Virus record (IMG/VR): IMGVR_UViG_3300005914_000046
Span: 1-31,601 of that record
DNA length: 31,601 nucleotides
Source of the DNA: a virus
Strand: one strand, 5' to 3'
Shown here: piece by piece, positions 11,369 to 18,079 of the stretch
How the letters are laid out: each line of letters opens with the position of its first letter
Numbering within the stretch: position 1 is the stretch's first letter
Made by a program: the position numbers and the translations under genes
Notes under the pieces: generated by a model
The model's database searches: none
The model's input: only the letters and a program-made list of their open reading frames with translations
What the model was told of the DNA's origin: nothing

Positions 11369-12307
11369 ATGAATCATCTTTTTAACGATGGACTGCCTGA
11401 AGCTATTCTTCTTGCGGTCAGCAATGATCAATACGATCCAGGAGAGAGCGACTACACGCCTTCTTCCCTGAACTCAGCCGCATACCAACGTAGGCTTGAG
11501 AAAGACACTGAGGCTCAACTGAAGCACTTTAAGGATTCTAACCAATTAAAACAGTATTCAAATCTCTTGAGGCAGGTCCAGCAGCCAGCTTCAAAGCGAA
11601 TCTGGGCATTACTCGGTTCAGCCGTTCATTATATGATTGAATTGGCGGGAGATAAAGCTGAACACTTGGAATGTGAACATCGTTTCTACGGAACGGTCAA
11701 AACGCTCTTCGGCGACAGCAAGATAGGCGCTCAGATTGACATCTTAGATACGATTAAGAATGCGATCTTCGATATGAAGGTCACGTCGACTTACGTATTT
11801 GCGGGAGGAATCAAACCGGAGTGGGAGGCTCAGTTGAATGTTCAACGATGGTGCGTCTGGAAGGAATCCGGGCGAGTAGTCGATTCATTGAACATCGTTG
11901 CCATCTGGAAGGATTGGAGTCTATCGCGTAAACATGGAGTTTACCCGGATTCGCAATGCTCGAACCTGGAAGTGAATGTGTGGCCAATGTATGTGACTGA
12001 AGCATGGATTCGCGAGAAAGTCGTTGAACGTGAATCAGCGATGCAAGCGGATTCATTGGATGAAGTAACGCCTTGTTCCGATGTAGAAGTCTGGGCTAAG
12101 CCGACTAAGTACGCAGTCACTAAGCCTGGAGCATCGAGAGCAATGAAAGTCTTCGATGTAGAAACCGAGGCTATTGAATACTCATCAACCAAAGCTGAAG
12201 CATTCGTGAAAACCCGCCCAGGAGCTCGAACCCGTTGCGAAGGATTTTGCGATGTCGCCTATATTTGCCCCGCATTTAACGCTCACAAAAAGGAGTATTC
12301 AGAATGA
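11369..12307 (+). CDS. Cas4/RecB-like PD-(D/E)XK nuclease
   Basis: 312 aa. The nuclease core is visible: GSAVHYMIE with His87, GAQIDIL with Asp124, FDMKVTS with Asp135 and Lys137, then the EWEAQLNVQRW helix (Gln155). At the C-terminus TRCEGFCDVAYICPAF carries Cys290, Cys294 and Cys300, the arrangement of the iron-sulphur cluster found in Cas4 and AddB-type nucleases. Such phage enzymes resect DNA ends as 5'-3' exonucleases for recombination. It follows the SSB-like gene, so the two probably form a recombination pair. Strand polarity is inferred. Confidence 0.8.
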   Translation: MNHLFNDGLPEAILLAVSNDQYDPGESDYTPSSLNSAAYQRRLEKDTEAQLKHFKDSNQLKQYSNLLRQVQQPASKRIWALLGSAVHYMIELAGDKAEHLECEHRFYGTVKTLFGDSKIGAQIDILDTIKNAIFDMKVTSTYVFAGGIKPEWEAQLNVQRWCVWKESGRVVDSLNIVAIWKDWSLSRKHGVYPDSQCSNLEVNVWPMYVTEAWIREKVVERESAMQADSLDEVTPCSDVEVWAKPTKYAVTKPGASRAMKVFDVETEAIEYSSTKAEAFVKTRPGARTRCEGFCDVAYICPAFNAHKKEYSE

Positions 12308-12945
12308 CAGTCAAAGAAATAACTGAGAAGATTAAACTCCATGTTCTTTGGTCAGAAGGTGATGCAATGGGAGAGATAGCCAACTTCCGTGGAGCCGACC
12401 TCCGTAAAGCCGACCTCAGTGGAGCCAACCTCAGTGAAGCCAACCTCCGTGGAGCCAACCTCAGTGAAGCCGACCTCCTTGGAGCCAACCTCCGTAAAGC
12501 CGACCTCCGTGAAGCCGACCTCCGTGAAGCCGACCTCAGTGGATCCGACCTCCGTGGAGCCGACCTCAGTGGAGCCAACCTCAGTGAAGCCTACCTCCTT
12601 GGAGCCAACCTCCGTAAAGCCGACCTCAGTGGAGCCAACCTCAGTGAAGCCAACCTCCGTGGAGCCGACCTCCGTGAAGCCAACCTCCGTGAATCAGTGA
12701 TTCACGCATCTGTATGTTGGTCAGATCATGGCGAATGTGGGCGAATATTGATGGCTTATAGCATAAGGCCGTTTAAAAAAGTAATATACTCATGTGGATG
12801 TTTTTCAGGAGAGATAGAGGATCTGTTAGATTACATCGATAAGGGGAGTGATGAATTCTCAAAATCTCGCAAACTAGCCTGCTCTTTCATCAGGGATAGA
12901 ATTAATGAAATGATTATATCAAGAAAGGAATACTTAGAAAAATGA
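12304..12945 (+). CDS. Pentapeptide-repeat protein with C-terminal domain
   Basis: 213 aa. After an N-terminal helix (KEITEKIKLHVLWSEGDAM) come about 21 tandem pentapeptides, residues about 28-133, of A(D/N)LXX type (ADLRK, ADLSG, ANLSE). These form a right-handed quadrilateral beta helix. The C-terminal 75 residues have three Cys close together (SVCWSDHGECG, IYSCGCFSG) and a helical end. Some pentapeptide proteins mimic DNA and protect or inhibit gyrase (Qnr, MfpA); here that is only a possibility. Starts in an ATGA overlap with the nuclease gene, with AAGGAG upstream. Confidence 0.85.
   Translation: MTVKEITEKIKLHVLWSEGDAMGEIANFRGADLRKADLSGANLSEANLRGANLSEADLLGANLRKADLREADLREADLSGSDLRGADLSGANLSEAYLLGANLRKADLSGANLSEANLRGADLREANLRESVIHASVCWSDHGECGRILMAYSIRPFKKVIYSCGCFSGEIEDLLDYIDKGSDEFSKSRKLACSFIRDRINEMIISRKEYLEK
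12388..12692 (+). repeat. 15-bp tandem repeats in pentapeptide gene
   Basis: The DNA repeats a 15-base unit like GGAGCCGACCTCCGT, alternating GGAGCC/GAAGCC, GACCTC/AACCTC and CGT/AGT/CTT endings. All units keep a 15-base period, so copy number can change without frameshift. The regularity also keeps the other frames open (for example, frame 12389-12700 on plus), which are not genes. Confidence 0.9.
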
Positions 12946-13850
12946 CACAAATAATATCAGAACCAGCAGAATCAACTGAACTCATCTCGCTTGAGAAGTT
13001 CACTTCGAAGGAAATCTACGATCCCAATACCGGGTTAATGGAAACACTTCTCCAGAAGCTCGACACCGTATCAGCCGGTATAATCAAAAGGATGGAAGGT
13101 GACACCAAGGATGGGCGAACCCTCTGTATGCGGAACAAGAATAAAGTGGTTGCCCTACAAAAGATTTTCGACACCGCCAAGAAGTTTGAAACGAAGGAAT
13201 TGAAAGAGCAGACTAATGCGATCGATCGACTTGGGAAACTCGCAAATGACAAATGCGAGGAGCTTAAAACCGCGATGATGAAACCCCGCAAAGAGTTCGA
13301 GGAAAAGCTAGCCGCCCGCCAGGCTGAACATATGAGCCGACTGAATATGATTACGGAGAAGCGTAATCATACCGGGCAGATACTTGGAAGGCATTTGATC
13401 GAACTGAACGCTCGAATCGCTTTTATCTCCGGGATGACGATTGGCCCAGCTTGGGAGGAATTCGAAACGAGGGCTCGATCGGAATGGAAGTTGACCAAGG
13501 ATTATCTCGATAATGAGATAATCACTGTCACTCAGGCGATTTCGGATAAAGCTCGATTGGATGAACTAGAGGCCGCTGAGGCAAAGCGGAAGGCTGAAAC
13601 TGCCCAAGCGCCTTCACAGACTACGGAAGCCCCTACAGCAGCCACTCAAGGACCGCCAAACAACTCAGGCATCGCTACGACGCAGGAGTTTGGAGCAGGA
13701 AATCAGAACGCTACAGTCGAACACCGACGGGACATCAATAGGGCGATCCTATCCGATCTAATCGGACTAGGACTAAACGCCGCCACATCGAAGCAGTTGA
13801 TTCAATTGATAGCCGCTAACAAAATCAATCATCTCAAAATAGAATACTGA
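12942..13850 (+). CDS. Coiled-coil phage protein of unknown function
   Basis: 302 aa, ATGA overlap with the previous gene. Residues about 30-215 are nearly all helical and highly charged (KFETKELKEQTNAIDRLGKL; PRKEFEEKLAARQAEHMSRL; LDELEAAEAKRKAETAQ), then a Pro/Ala/Thr/Gln-rich linker (220-255). A conserved-looking C-terminal domain follows (DINRAILSDLIGLGLNAATS, ending NKINHLKIEY). The architecture occurs in phage replication/recombination operons, often next to nuclease and ssDNA-binding genes. No catalytic motif. Confidence 0.7.
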   Translation: MTQIISEPAESTELISLEKFTSKEIYDPNTGLMETLLQKLDTVSAGIIKRMEGDTKDGRTLCMRNKNKVVALQKIFDTAKKFETKELKEQTNAIDRLGKLANDKCEELKTAMMKPRKEFEEKLAARQAEHMSRLNMITEKRNHTGQILGRHLIELNARIAFISGMTIGPAWEEFETRARSEWKLTKDYLDNEIITVTQAISDKARLDELEAAEAKRKAETAQAPSQTTEAPTAATQGPPNNSGIATTQEFGAGNQNATVEHRRDINRAILSDLIGLGLNAATSKQLIQLIAANKINHLKIEY

Positions 13851-13851
13851 T

Positions 13852-14382
13852 ATGACACATATAATTAAGAAACTAACAATCACCCCAAACTCATTGAAGT
13901 TGGAGTTCTCAAACGACTTGAAAGATCCATTCGTTCACATTGCCGAAATATCAGGAATGCGAGATGAATCCCTTCAAAGTCACATCGATGCGATTGCCGA
14001 ACGGGTAATCAGCGAAAAGATGGACAGTTACGAGGAGGACAAAAATCAGCTTTCAATGTTTGACGATGACGGGGAAGCGAAAGCTCATAAAGCCGCTGAA
14101 GAAGATCCTACCAATTTTGCTGACCCGGATGGAGAAGCGGAAGAAGAAGATTATTCTATGATGGCAGTCCCGCTCATTAACGGAACTCAAATGCCGTCAT
14201 TTAAGAATATGCTCACCGAGCACGCCGCTTGGTACATTCACAACCACTACACAGGGGAGGATGGTGAACCAGGCATAGGCGACCTCATTCAGGACATAAA
14301 GCATTCCCTTGACGCTGTTATTGATGACAATCTGAATCTATCGGATGCTAAACTTGTCGCCATCGACTACCTGCAATTCTAG
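13852..14382 (+). CDS. Hypothetical acidic protein (176 aa)
   Basis: Starts MTHIIKKLTITPNSLKLEFS, one base after the previous stop. N-terminal beta segment, then a long acidic middle (LSMFDDDGEAKAHKAAEEDP; DPDGEAEEEDY) and a helical C-terminus (SFKNMLTEHAAWYIHNHYTG). No family recognised. The strong terminator directly after it suggests it closes the first transcription unit of the early operon. Confidence 0.65.
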   Translation: MTHIIKKLTITPNSLKLEFSNDLKDPFVHIAEISGMRDESLQSHIDAIAERVISEKMDSYEEDKNQLSMFDDDGEAKAHKAAEEDPTNFADPDGEAEEEDYSMMAVPLINGTQMPSFKNMLTEHAAWYIHNHYTGEDGEPGIGDLIQDIKHSLDAVIDDNLNLSDAKLVAIDYLQF

Positions 14383-14400
14383 TTAACCCCAAACCAAAAT

Positions 14401-14440
14401 GGGGGAGTAGTGGAGAGACTGCTCCCCCTCTTTTTTTTTT
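14401..14440 (+). terminator. Strong intrinsic terminator inside the early operon
   Basis: GGGGGAGTAGT / ACTGCTCCCCC forms an 11-bp stem with one G-U pair and a 6-base loop, followed by TC and ten T. It ends 5 bases before the next start codon. Genes downstream must be transcribed by read-through, antitermination or a separate start. Confidence 0.92.
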
Positions 14441-14444
14441 AATT

Positions 14445-15263
14445 ATGGCATTCCCAATTCGATTAAGCCACATGGCAGCAGCAGGTGAGAACCTCCTAGC
14501 TGCCCTAATGCATTGCAATCTAAACATAGACCCAGAGGAGAAGAGTAAGGTTAAATTCAAATGCCCGAAATGCACCGAGAGCGTCATTGTTCCTCAAAGT
14601 CACTTCAATCTATTCGGACCGACAACGGTTTGCGATCCATGCACCGCTAAACGGAAAACGGATGTTCGAATGGATGATGCAAAGTTATTCTGGAGTAGAA
14701 CGTGTCCAATTTCTTTCCGCAATACCGATATTAAGCATGAGAAATTCAACCTCAATGCGTACAACCGAGCGAGGCAGATCTCTATGGATTCTGGATACAA
14801 GGATTCAATCGTACTCTATGGCGACACAGGTTCATGCAAGACGCGCATTGCTTGCCAGTTGGCAAAGATGGCATTGGCCAACGGGAAAACGATTGCTCTC
14901 CACTTTCCAGAGGATCTAAAGGACCGCCCGCGCTTCCAAAGCAGAAAGGAAATCCTGGTTAACCTGACTTCACCGGATTTCATTGTTCTCGATGACATCT
15001 TCATTGCTGGAGCAGCCAAGGAGGACACCGCGGATTTCATCAAGGATTTAATTGATCGCCGCTACCGGAATAACAAAGCGACGATTATCACTTCACAATC
15101 AACGGCAGAGGACTTCGCAACGGATGCGAGGAAGTTCGGATCAATGTCGCCGGTCGAGTACCAACGTATTGAGGCAATTGTGAGAAGGGTCAGGGAATCA
15201 TTCACCTGCATCGATTGCGACAACTTGTCGGAACTGGAAACTGAAGAAGAGGGGAGATTCTAA
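14445..15263 (+). CDS. DnaC-like helicase loader (AAA+ ATPase)
   Basis: 272 aa. N-terminal zinc-ribbon (Cys40, Cys43, Cys63, Cys66), then the ATPase core: Walker A GDTGSCKT (126-133), Walker B FIVLDD (179-184), and an arginine-rich end (RIEAIVRRVRE). This matches the DnaC/IstB type that loads a replicative helicase onto DNA. The partner helicase is not in the window, so it may be the host's. The start sits right after a T-run with no room for a Shine-Dalgarno; Met10 (14472) is a possible alternative start. Confidence 0.85.
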   Translation: MAFPIRLSHMAAAGENLLAALMHCNLNIDPEEKSKVKFKCPKCTESVIVPQSHFNLFGPTTVCDPCTAKRKTDVRMDDAKLFWSRTCPISFRNTDIKHEKFNLNAYNRARQISMDSGYKDSIVLYGDTGSCKTRIACQLAKMALANGKTIALHFPEDLKDRPRFQSRKEILVNLTSPDFIVLDDIFIAGAAKEDTADFIKDLIDRRYRNNKATIITSQSTAEDFATDARKFGSMSPVEYQRIEAIVRRVRESFTCIDCDNLSELETEEEGRF

Positions 15264-15265
15264 TC

Positions 15266-15454
15266 ATGAGTGAATCAAAATACAAAATACAGATATGGTC
15301 CAAGTGGTCTAAAAGATACACGACTCCGACCTACAAGATAACGCTTGTGATCGGGCATCAGTCCTTCGAGCTGGAATATGAAGGCGATACTATGGAAGAC
15401 GCCAAGTGGATGGCGGAGCAGTTGAAGACCGGAATGGATAGGATAGTGAAATGA
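15266..15454 (+). CDS. Small hypothetical protein (62 aa)
   Basis: Starts MSESKYKIQIWSKWSKRYTT. Basic, Trp/Tyr-rich beta hairpins, then a terminal helix (MEDAKWMAEQLKTGMDRIVK). GAGGGGAG lies about 10 bases upstream. Overlaps the next gene by ATGA. Fits small phage beta-alpha proteins of unknown role. Confidence 0.65.
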   Translation: MSESKYKIQIWSKWSKRYTTPTYKITLVIGHQSFELEYEGDTMEDAKWMAEQLKTGMDRIVK

Positions 15455-15657
15455 AACGTCTTAAAAAAAAACAGATAGGTCCTTGGTGTAGCTACTGTGA
15501 ACCAAAGACAACTAAAGCCACTCATCGGCAAGATGGATTCGCTGATATATTTTGCTGTCACAATCATAGATATGAGTTGATTCTCAATGAACAGGAAAAC
15601 CGAAAAATCGATACGCATATGACTGAAGCGGATTATGAAACTTGGAATTCCTTATGA
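15451..15657 (+). CDS. Small Cys/His protein (68 aa)
   Basis: Starts MKRLKKKQIGPWCSYCEPKT. CSYC plus CCHNH (about residues 34-38) could form a zinc site of CxxC...C-x-H type. The C-terminal half is helical (RYELILNEQENRKIDTH). ATGA overlaps on both sides. No family recognised. Confidence 0.65.
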   Translation: MKRLKKKQIGPWCSYCEPKTTKATHRQDGFADIFCCHNHRYELILNEQENRKIDTHMTEADYETWNSL

Positions 15658-15992
15658 AGAAACCCAAGCCAACACTCCTCAGCCTCCCGGCCAAGCCCAA
15701 GAAGGACAATTCCGTTCAGGAGTTGGCCAACTACATTCGCTTCATCGAGAAGGACTGTAAACGGAGATGGGTATCGTTCCTGCATCCTATACATGGGAAA
15801 GTTACCGGACGCTGCCTACGGGCCTCTCACGCGGGTCTACAGCAGCCAGGGAACCATTTAGACTTCACTCTAACCATTGAAGGCCGAGCAAAGTCCACAC
15901 TCAACACGATCGACGTTTCGATGATCGAGACCTACGCTCAGTTCTTCGACACCAAACAACTAGCCATAAACGATTGTAAATCATATGAATAA
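15654..15992 (+). CDS. Hypothetical protein (112 aa)
   Basis: Start set at the ATG at 15654 (MKKPKPTLLSLPAKPKKDN), which overlaps the previous stop as ATGA; an in-frame ATG at 15642 is less likely. Lys/Pro-rich N-terminus, then a mixed region with WVSFLHPIHGKVTGRCLRAS and an aromatic C-terminal part (MIETYAQFFDTKQLA). Overlaps the RuvC-like start by 8 bases. No family recognised. Confidence 0.65.
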   Translation: MKKPKPTLLSLPAKPKKDNSVQELANYIRFIEKDCKRRWVSFLHPIHGKVTGRCLRASHAGLQQPGNHLDFTLTIEGRAKSTLNTIDVSMIETYAQFFDTKQLAINDCKSYE

Positions 15993-16506
15993 ACGAATCC
16001 TAGCCCTAGACATCTCGCTCCATACTGGATGGTCATTCCAAGTCGGAGACGGACCAGTCAGTACGGGAAGCGAATCATTCGCTATCAAACCCAAGGTCCG
16101 GGCTACAATGACGAAGGAGCAAATTCTAGGCGAACAGTGTCTCAGCTTTGCCAAGTGGATGCGGGAAATGCTACGTGACTGGAACCCTGACGAAGTTGCA
16201 GTCGAAAAGGGATTCATCAATGTCAGCAATTCAACGGAGATTCTTTTCATGCTCCAGGGAGTTCTAATGCTCAACACCAGATACCGGGATATAAACGTCT
16301 TCAGATACGCTACATCATCACTCAAGGCTTATGCCCTAGTACCGGGATACGGAAAACGCTACCCGGACCTCTCAGGCCCCCATCGCCGTAAAGCGATCAA
16401 GCTGGAAATGTTCGAAGCTGCCAAAGCGAAAGGCGTCGATGTCGCCAATGATGACGAGGCCGACAGCTTTTGGTGCTTATGCCTTCACAAACAGACTACA
16501 GGTTAA
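15985..16506 (+). CDS. RuvC-like Holliday-junction resolvase
   Basis: 173 aa, the usual length for RuvC proteins. Catalytic residues: Asp9 in ILALDISLHTGW, Glu74 in EVAVEKGF, and Asp156, Asp157 and Asp160 in ANDDEADSFW. That is the D-E-D-D set of the RuvC fold, which cuts four-way junctions with Mg2+. Last gene of the rightward operon; its final 11 bases overlap the end of the convergent tailspike gene. The second RuvC-like gene (3379-4032) has the same catalytic pattern but different length. Confidence 0.85.
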   Translation: MNKRILALDISLHTGWSFQVGDGPVSTGSESFAIKPKVRATMTKEQILGEQCLSFAKWMREMLRDWNPDEVAVEKGFINVSNSTEILFMLQGVLMLNTRYRDINVFRYATSSLKAYALVPGYGKRYPDLSGPHRRKAIKLEMFEAAKAKGVDVANDDEADSFWCLCLHKQTTG

Positions 16507-18079
16507 CTTTGCGCCCCGTCTCTTCCCATACTTGATCATTGAACATCGTCAGCACTAGGGTATCTCCAGCGGCCATCACGAAGTTCGCAGATCCATTAAG
16601 TAAGATATTAGTACCATCCGTTATAGTGACAGCATGAGCCGAGAGCAGTCTAATTGTTTGACCTACAACGCCGTCATCGAAGTCTGTTATTGTAGTGGTT
16701 CCGCCAGTGATCGCAATATCGATCCCCAAAACCGTAGGAGTGGCGTCATTCGCCAAAGTGGTAGGGCCGAAGCTCGTCGTTGAGCGCTGTCCGTTGAAAG
16801 ACTTGATTCTTCTAGTGGCTCCTCCACCTATCGATTCCGATGTGGCTGGAATTCCTGTCGGCAATGATCCATCTGCCGTGTAGGAAACTATTTCGTTGTA
16901 GATAATGTCTGACGTATCGTCCGTAGTGATGGTTAGATAAACCCCAGTCGATGTAATCGTAGCTGCGGTACTGAAATCAACTATCGTGCTGATTCTGCAT
17001 CTCGCGTTGTCGGTGTAGACCGCCGAGAAGTTGCCAGTAGACGGAATTGCTACAGTGTTGTCGGCCAGTAGAAGCATATCGATTTCCAAGTCGGAATCGA
17101 ATACGCGAAGCCAAGCGTTAGCCGATCCGGCAGCAGTGGTCGCATCGCAAACCTCACATCTCAGAAGACCGATAACTCCAGAACAGTTCTGGAACTGGAA
17201 GGCGATCTTATTGGCCCTATCCGCAGCGAAGCTCTCGATAACAAGCCCAGAGCAAGCCTGCATGTAGAGAGCCCTTCCTGAAGTCCTAAGAAAGTCCGAT
17301 TGGAGCGAGTAGCATTGCTTGAAGCTCAAGGTCGTATTGGATACGCCATGAATGTAGAAACCGTAGTTGTCCGAATCCTGGGAAGTGCAAAGATCGAACT
17401 CGCCTAAGAACGTGCTGCCCGTAGATGGGTTGTAGAAATTGTGATACCCATTGGAAACCGAAATGTTGAAAATCTTATAATTCGAAGTGATGACCGACGC
17501 GCTAGAGAGCAATACCCCAGACCCGGCAATGGCAGTTTGAGGCGTAGTGTAGATAATCCTGAAATCACGCAACTGAAAGCGAGAAGTGATTGTAGCCGTA
17601 CCCGTACAGTCGATCGCGTTGTAACCTGTACCAGTGGCTGTGATAAGCGTTCTGCCATCCCCCTGAAGGATGACTCCGGTTTTCATTAGGATTGGGCCAG
17701 TGATGAGGTGACTATTTCCAAGCCGAACTATCCCCCCGTTATTTAGATTCGCATAAGTAATCGCTAGATTAATCATAACCGTGTCATCGGCCACCCCGTC
17801 GCCTACCGCCCCGAACATATTGACCGAGATACTGCTCTGATCCGTTCGGATGAATCGCCCCGTTGTCGTGTCGGCTAGTTTGACGATTGTCCCGTTGTCA
17901 TCGGTTGCCGTACTAGAAGCGTCCCAGAAGAAGCCACCGCCGCCGCTATCGCCCTCGGTAGTGTGACCGGATACATCAGCCGTCTCGTTGTCGGTAAGCC
18001 CTTCACCGGACAATAGACGAAGATTCGCCAAACTGTCGAAGGTGTGTCGGCGTGTGTTGCCTTGGATGGATATGCTCAT
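16496..18079 (-). CDS. Tailspike with pectate-lyase-like beta helix
   Basis: 527 aa. N-terminal 90 residues form a head-binding/linker part, followed by SVNMFGAVGDGVADDT, the classic start of phage beta-helix spikes. Regular beta-helix turns follow (about 110-430: GILLMK-type rungs, SGVIGLLRCEV, NTTLSFKQCYS). Residues 430-527 are a beta-rich C-terminal part (TPTVLGIDIAITGG...MFNDQVWEETGRKVNL). Spikes of this type bind and often cut surface polysaccharide. Starts in a TAATG overlap with the gp16-like gene. Enzymatic activity is inferred from fold. Confidence 0.85.
   Translation of the reverse strand: MSISIQGNTRRHTFDSLANLRLLSGEGLTDNETADVSGHTTEGDSGGGGFFWDASSTATDDNGTIVKLADTTTGRFIRTDQSSISVNMFGAVGDGVADDTVMINLAITYANLNNGGIVRLGNSHLITGPILMKTGVILQGDGRTLITATGTGYNAIDCTGTATITSRFQLRDFRIIYTTPQTAIAGSGVLLSSASVITSNYKIFNISVSNGYHNFYNPSTGSTFLGEFDLCTSQDSDNYGFYIHGVSNTTLSFKQCYSLQSDFLRTSGRALYMQACSGLVIESFAADRANKIAFQFQNCSGVIGLLRCEVCDATTAAGSANAWLRVFDSDLEIDMLLLADNTVAIPSTGNFSAVYTDNARCRISTIVDFSTAATITSTGVYLTITTDDTSDIIYNEIVSYTADGSLPTGIPATSESIGGGATRRIKSFNGQRSTTSFGPTTLANDATPTVLGIDIAITGGTTTITDFDDGVVGQTIRLLSAHAVTITDGTNILLNGSANFVMAAGDTLVLTMFNDQVWEETGRKVNL

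Noticed and set aside
12276-12578. Minus-strand Arg/Ser/Ala-rich frame
   Set aside because: Antisense of the same 15-bp repeats, with no start context or neighbours on that strand.
12389-12700. 103-aa frame of Glu-Pro-Thr-Ser-Val repeats
   Set aside because: Out-of-frame reading of the 15-bp pentapeptide repeats; the in-frame product has the proper A(D/N)LXX pattern.
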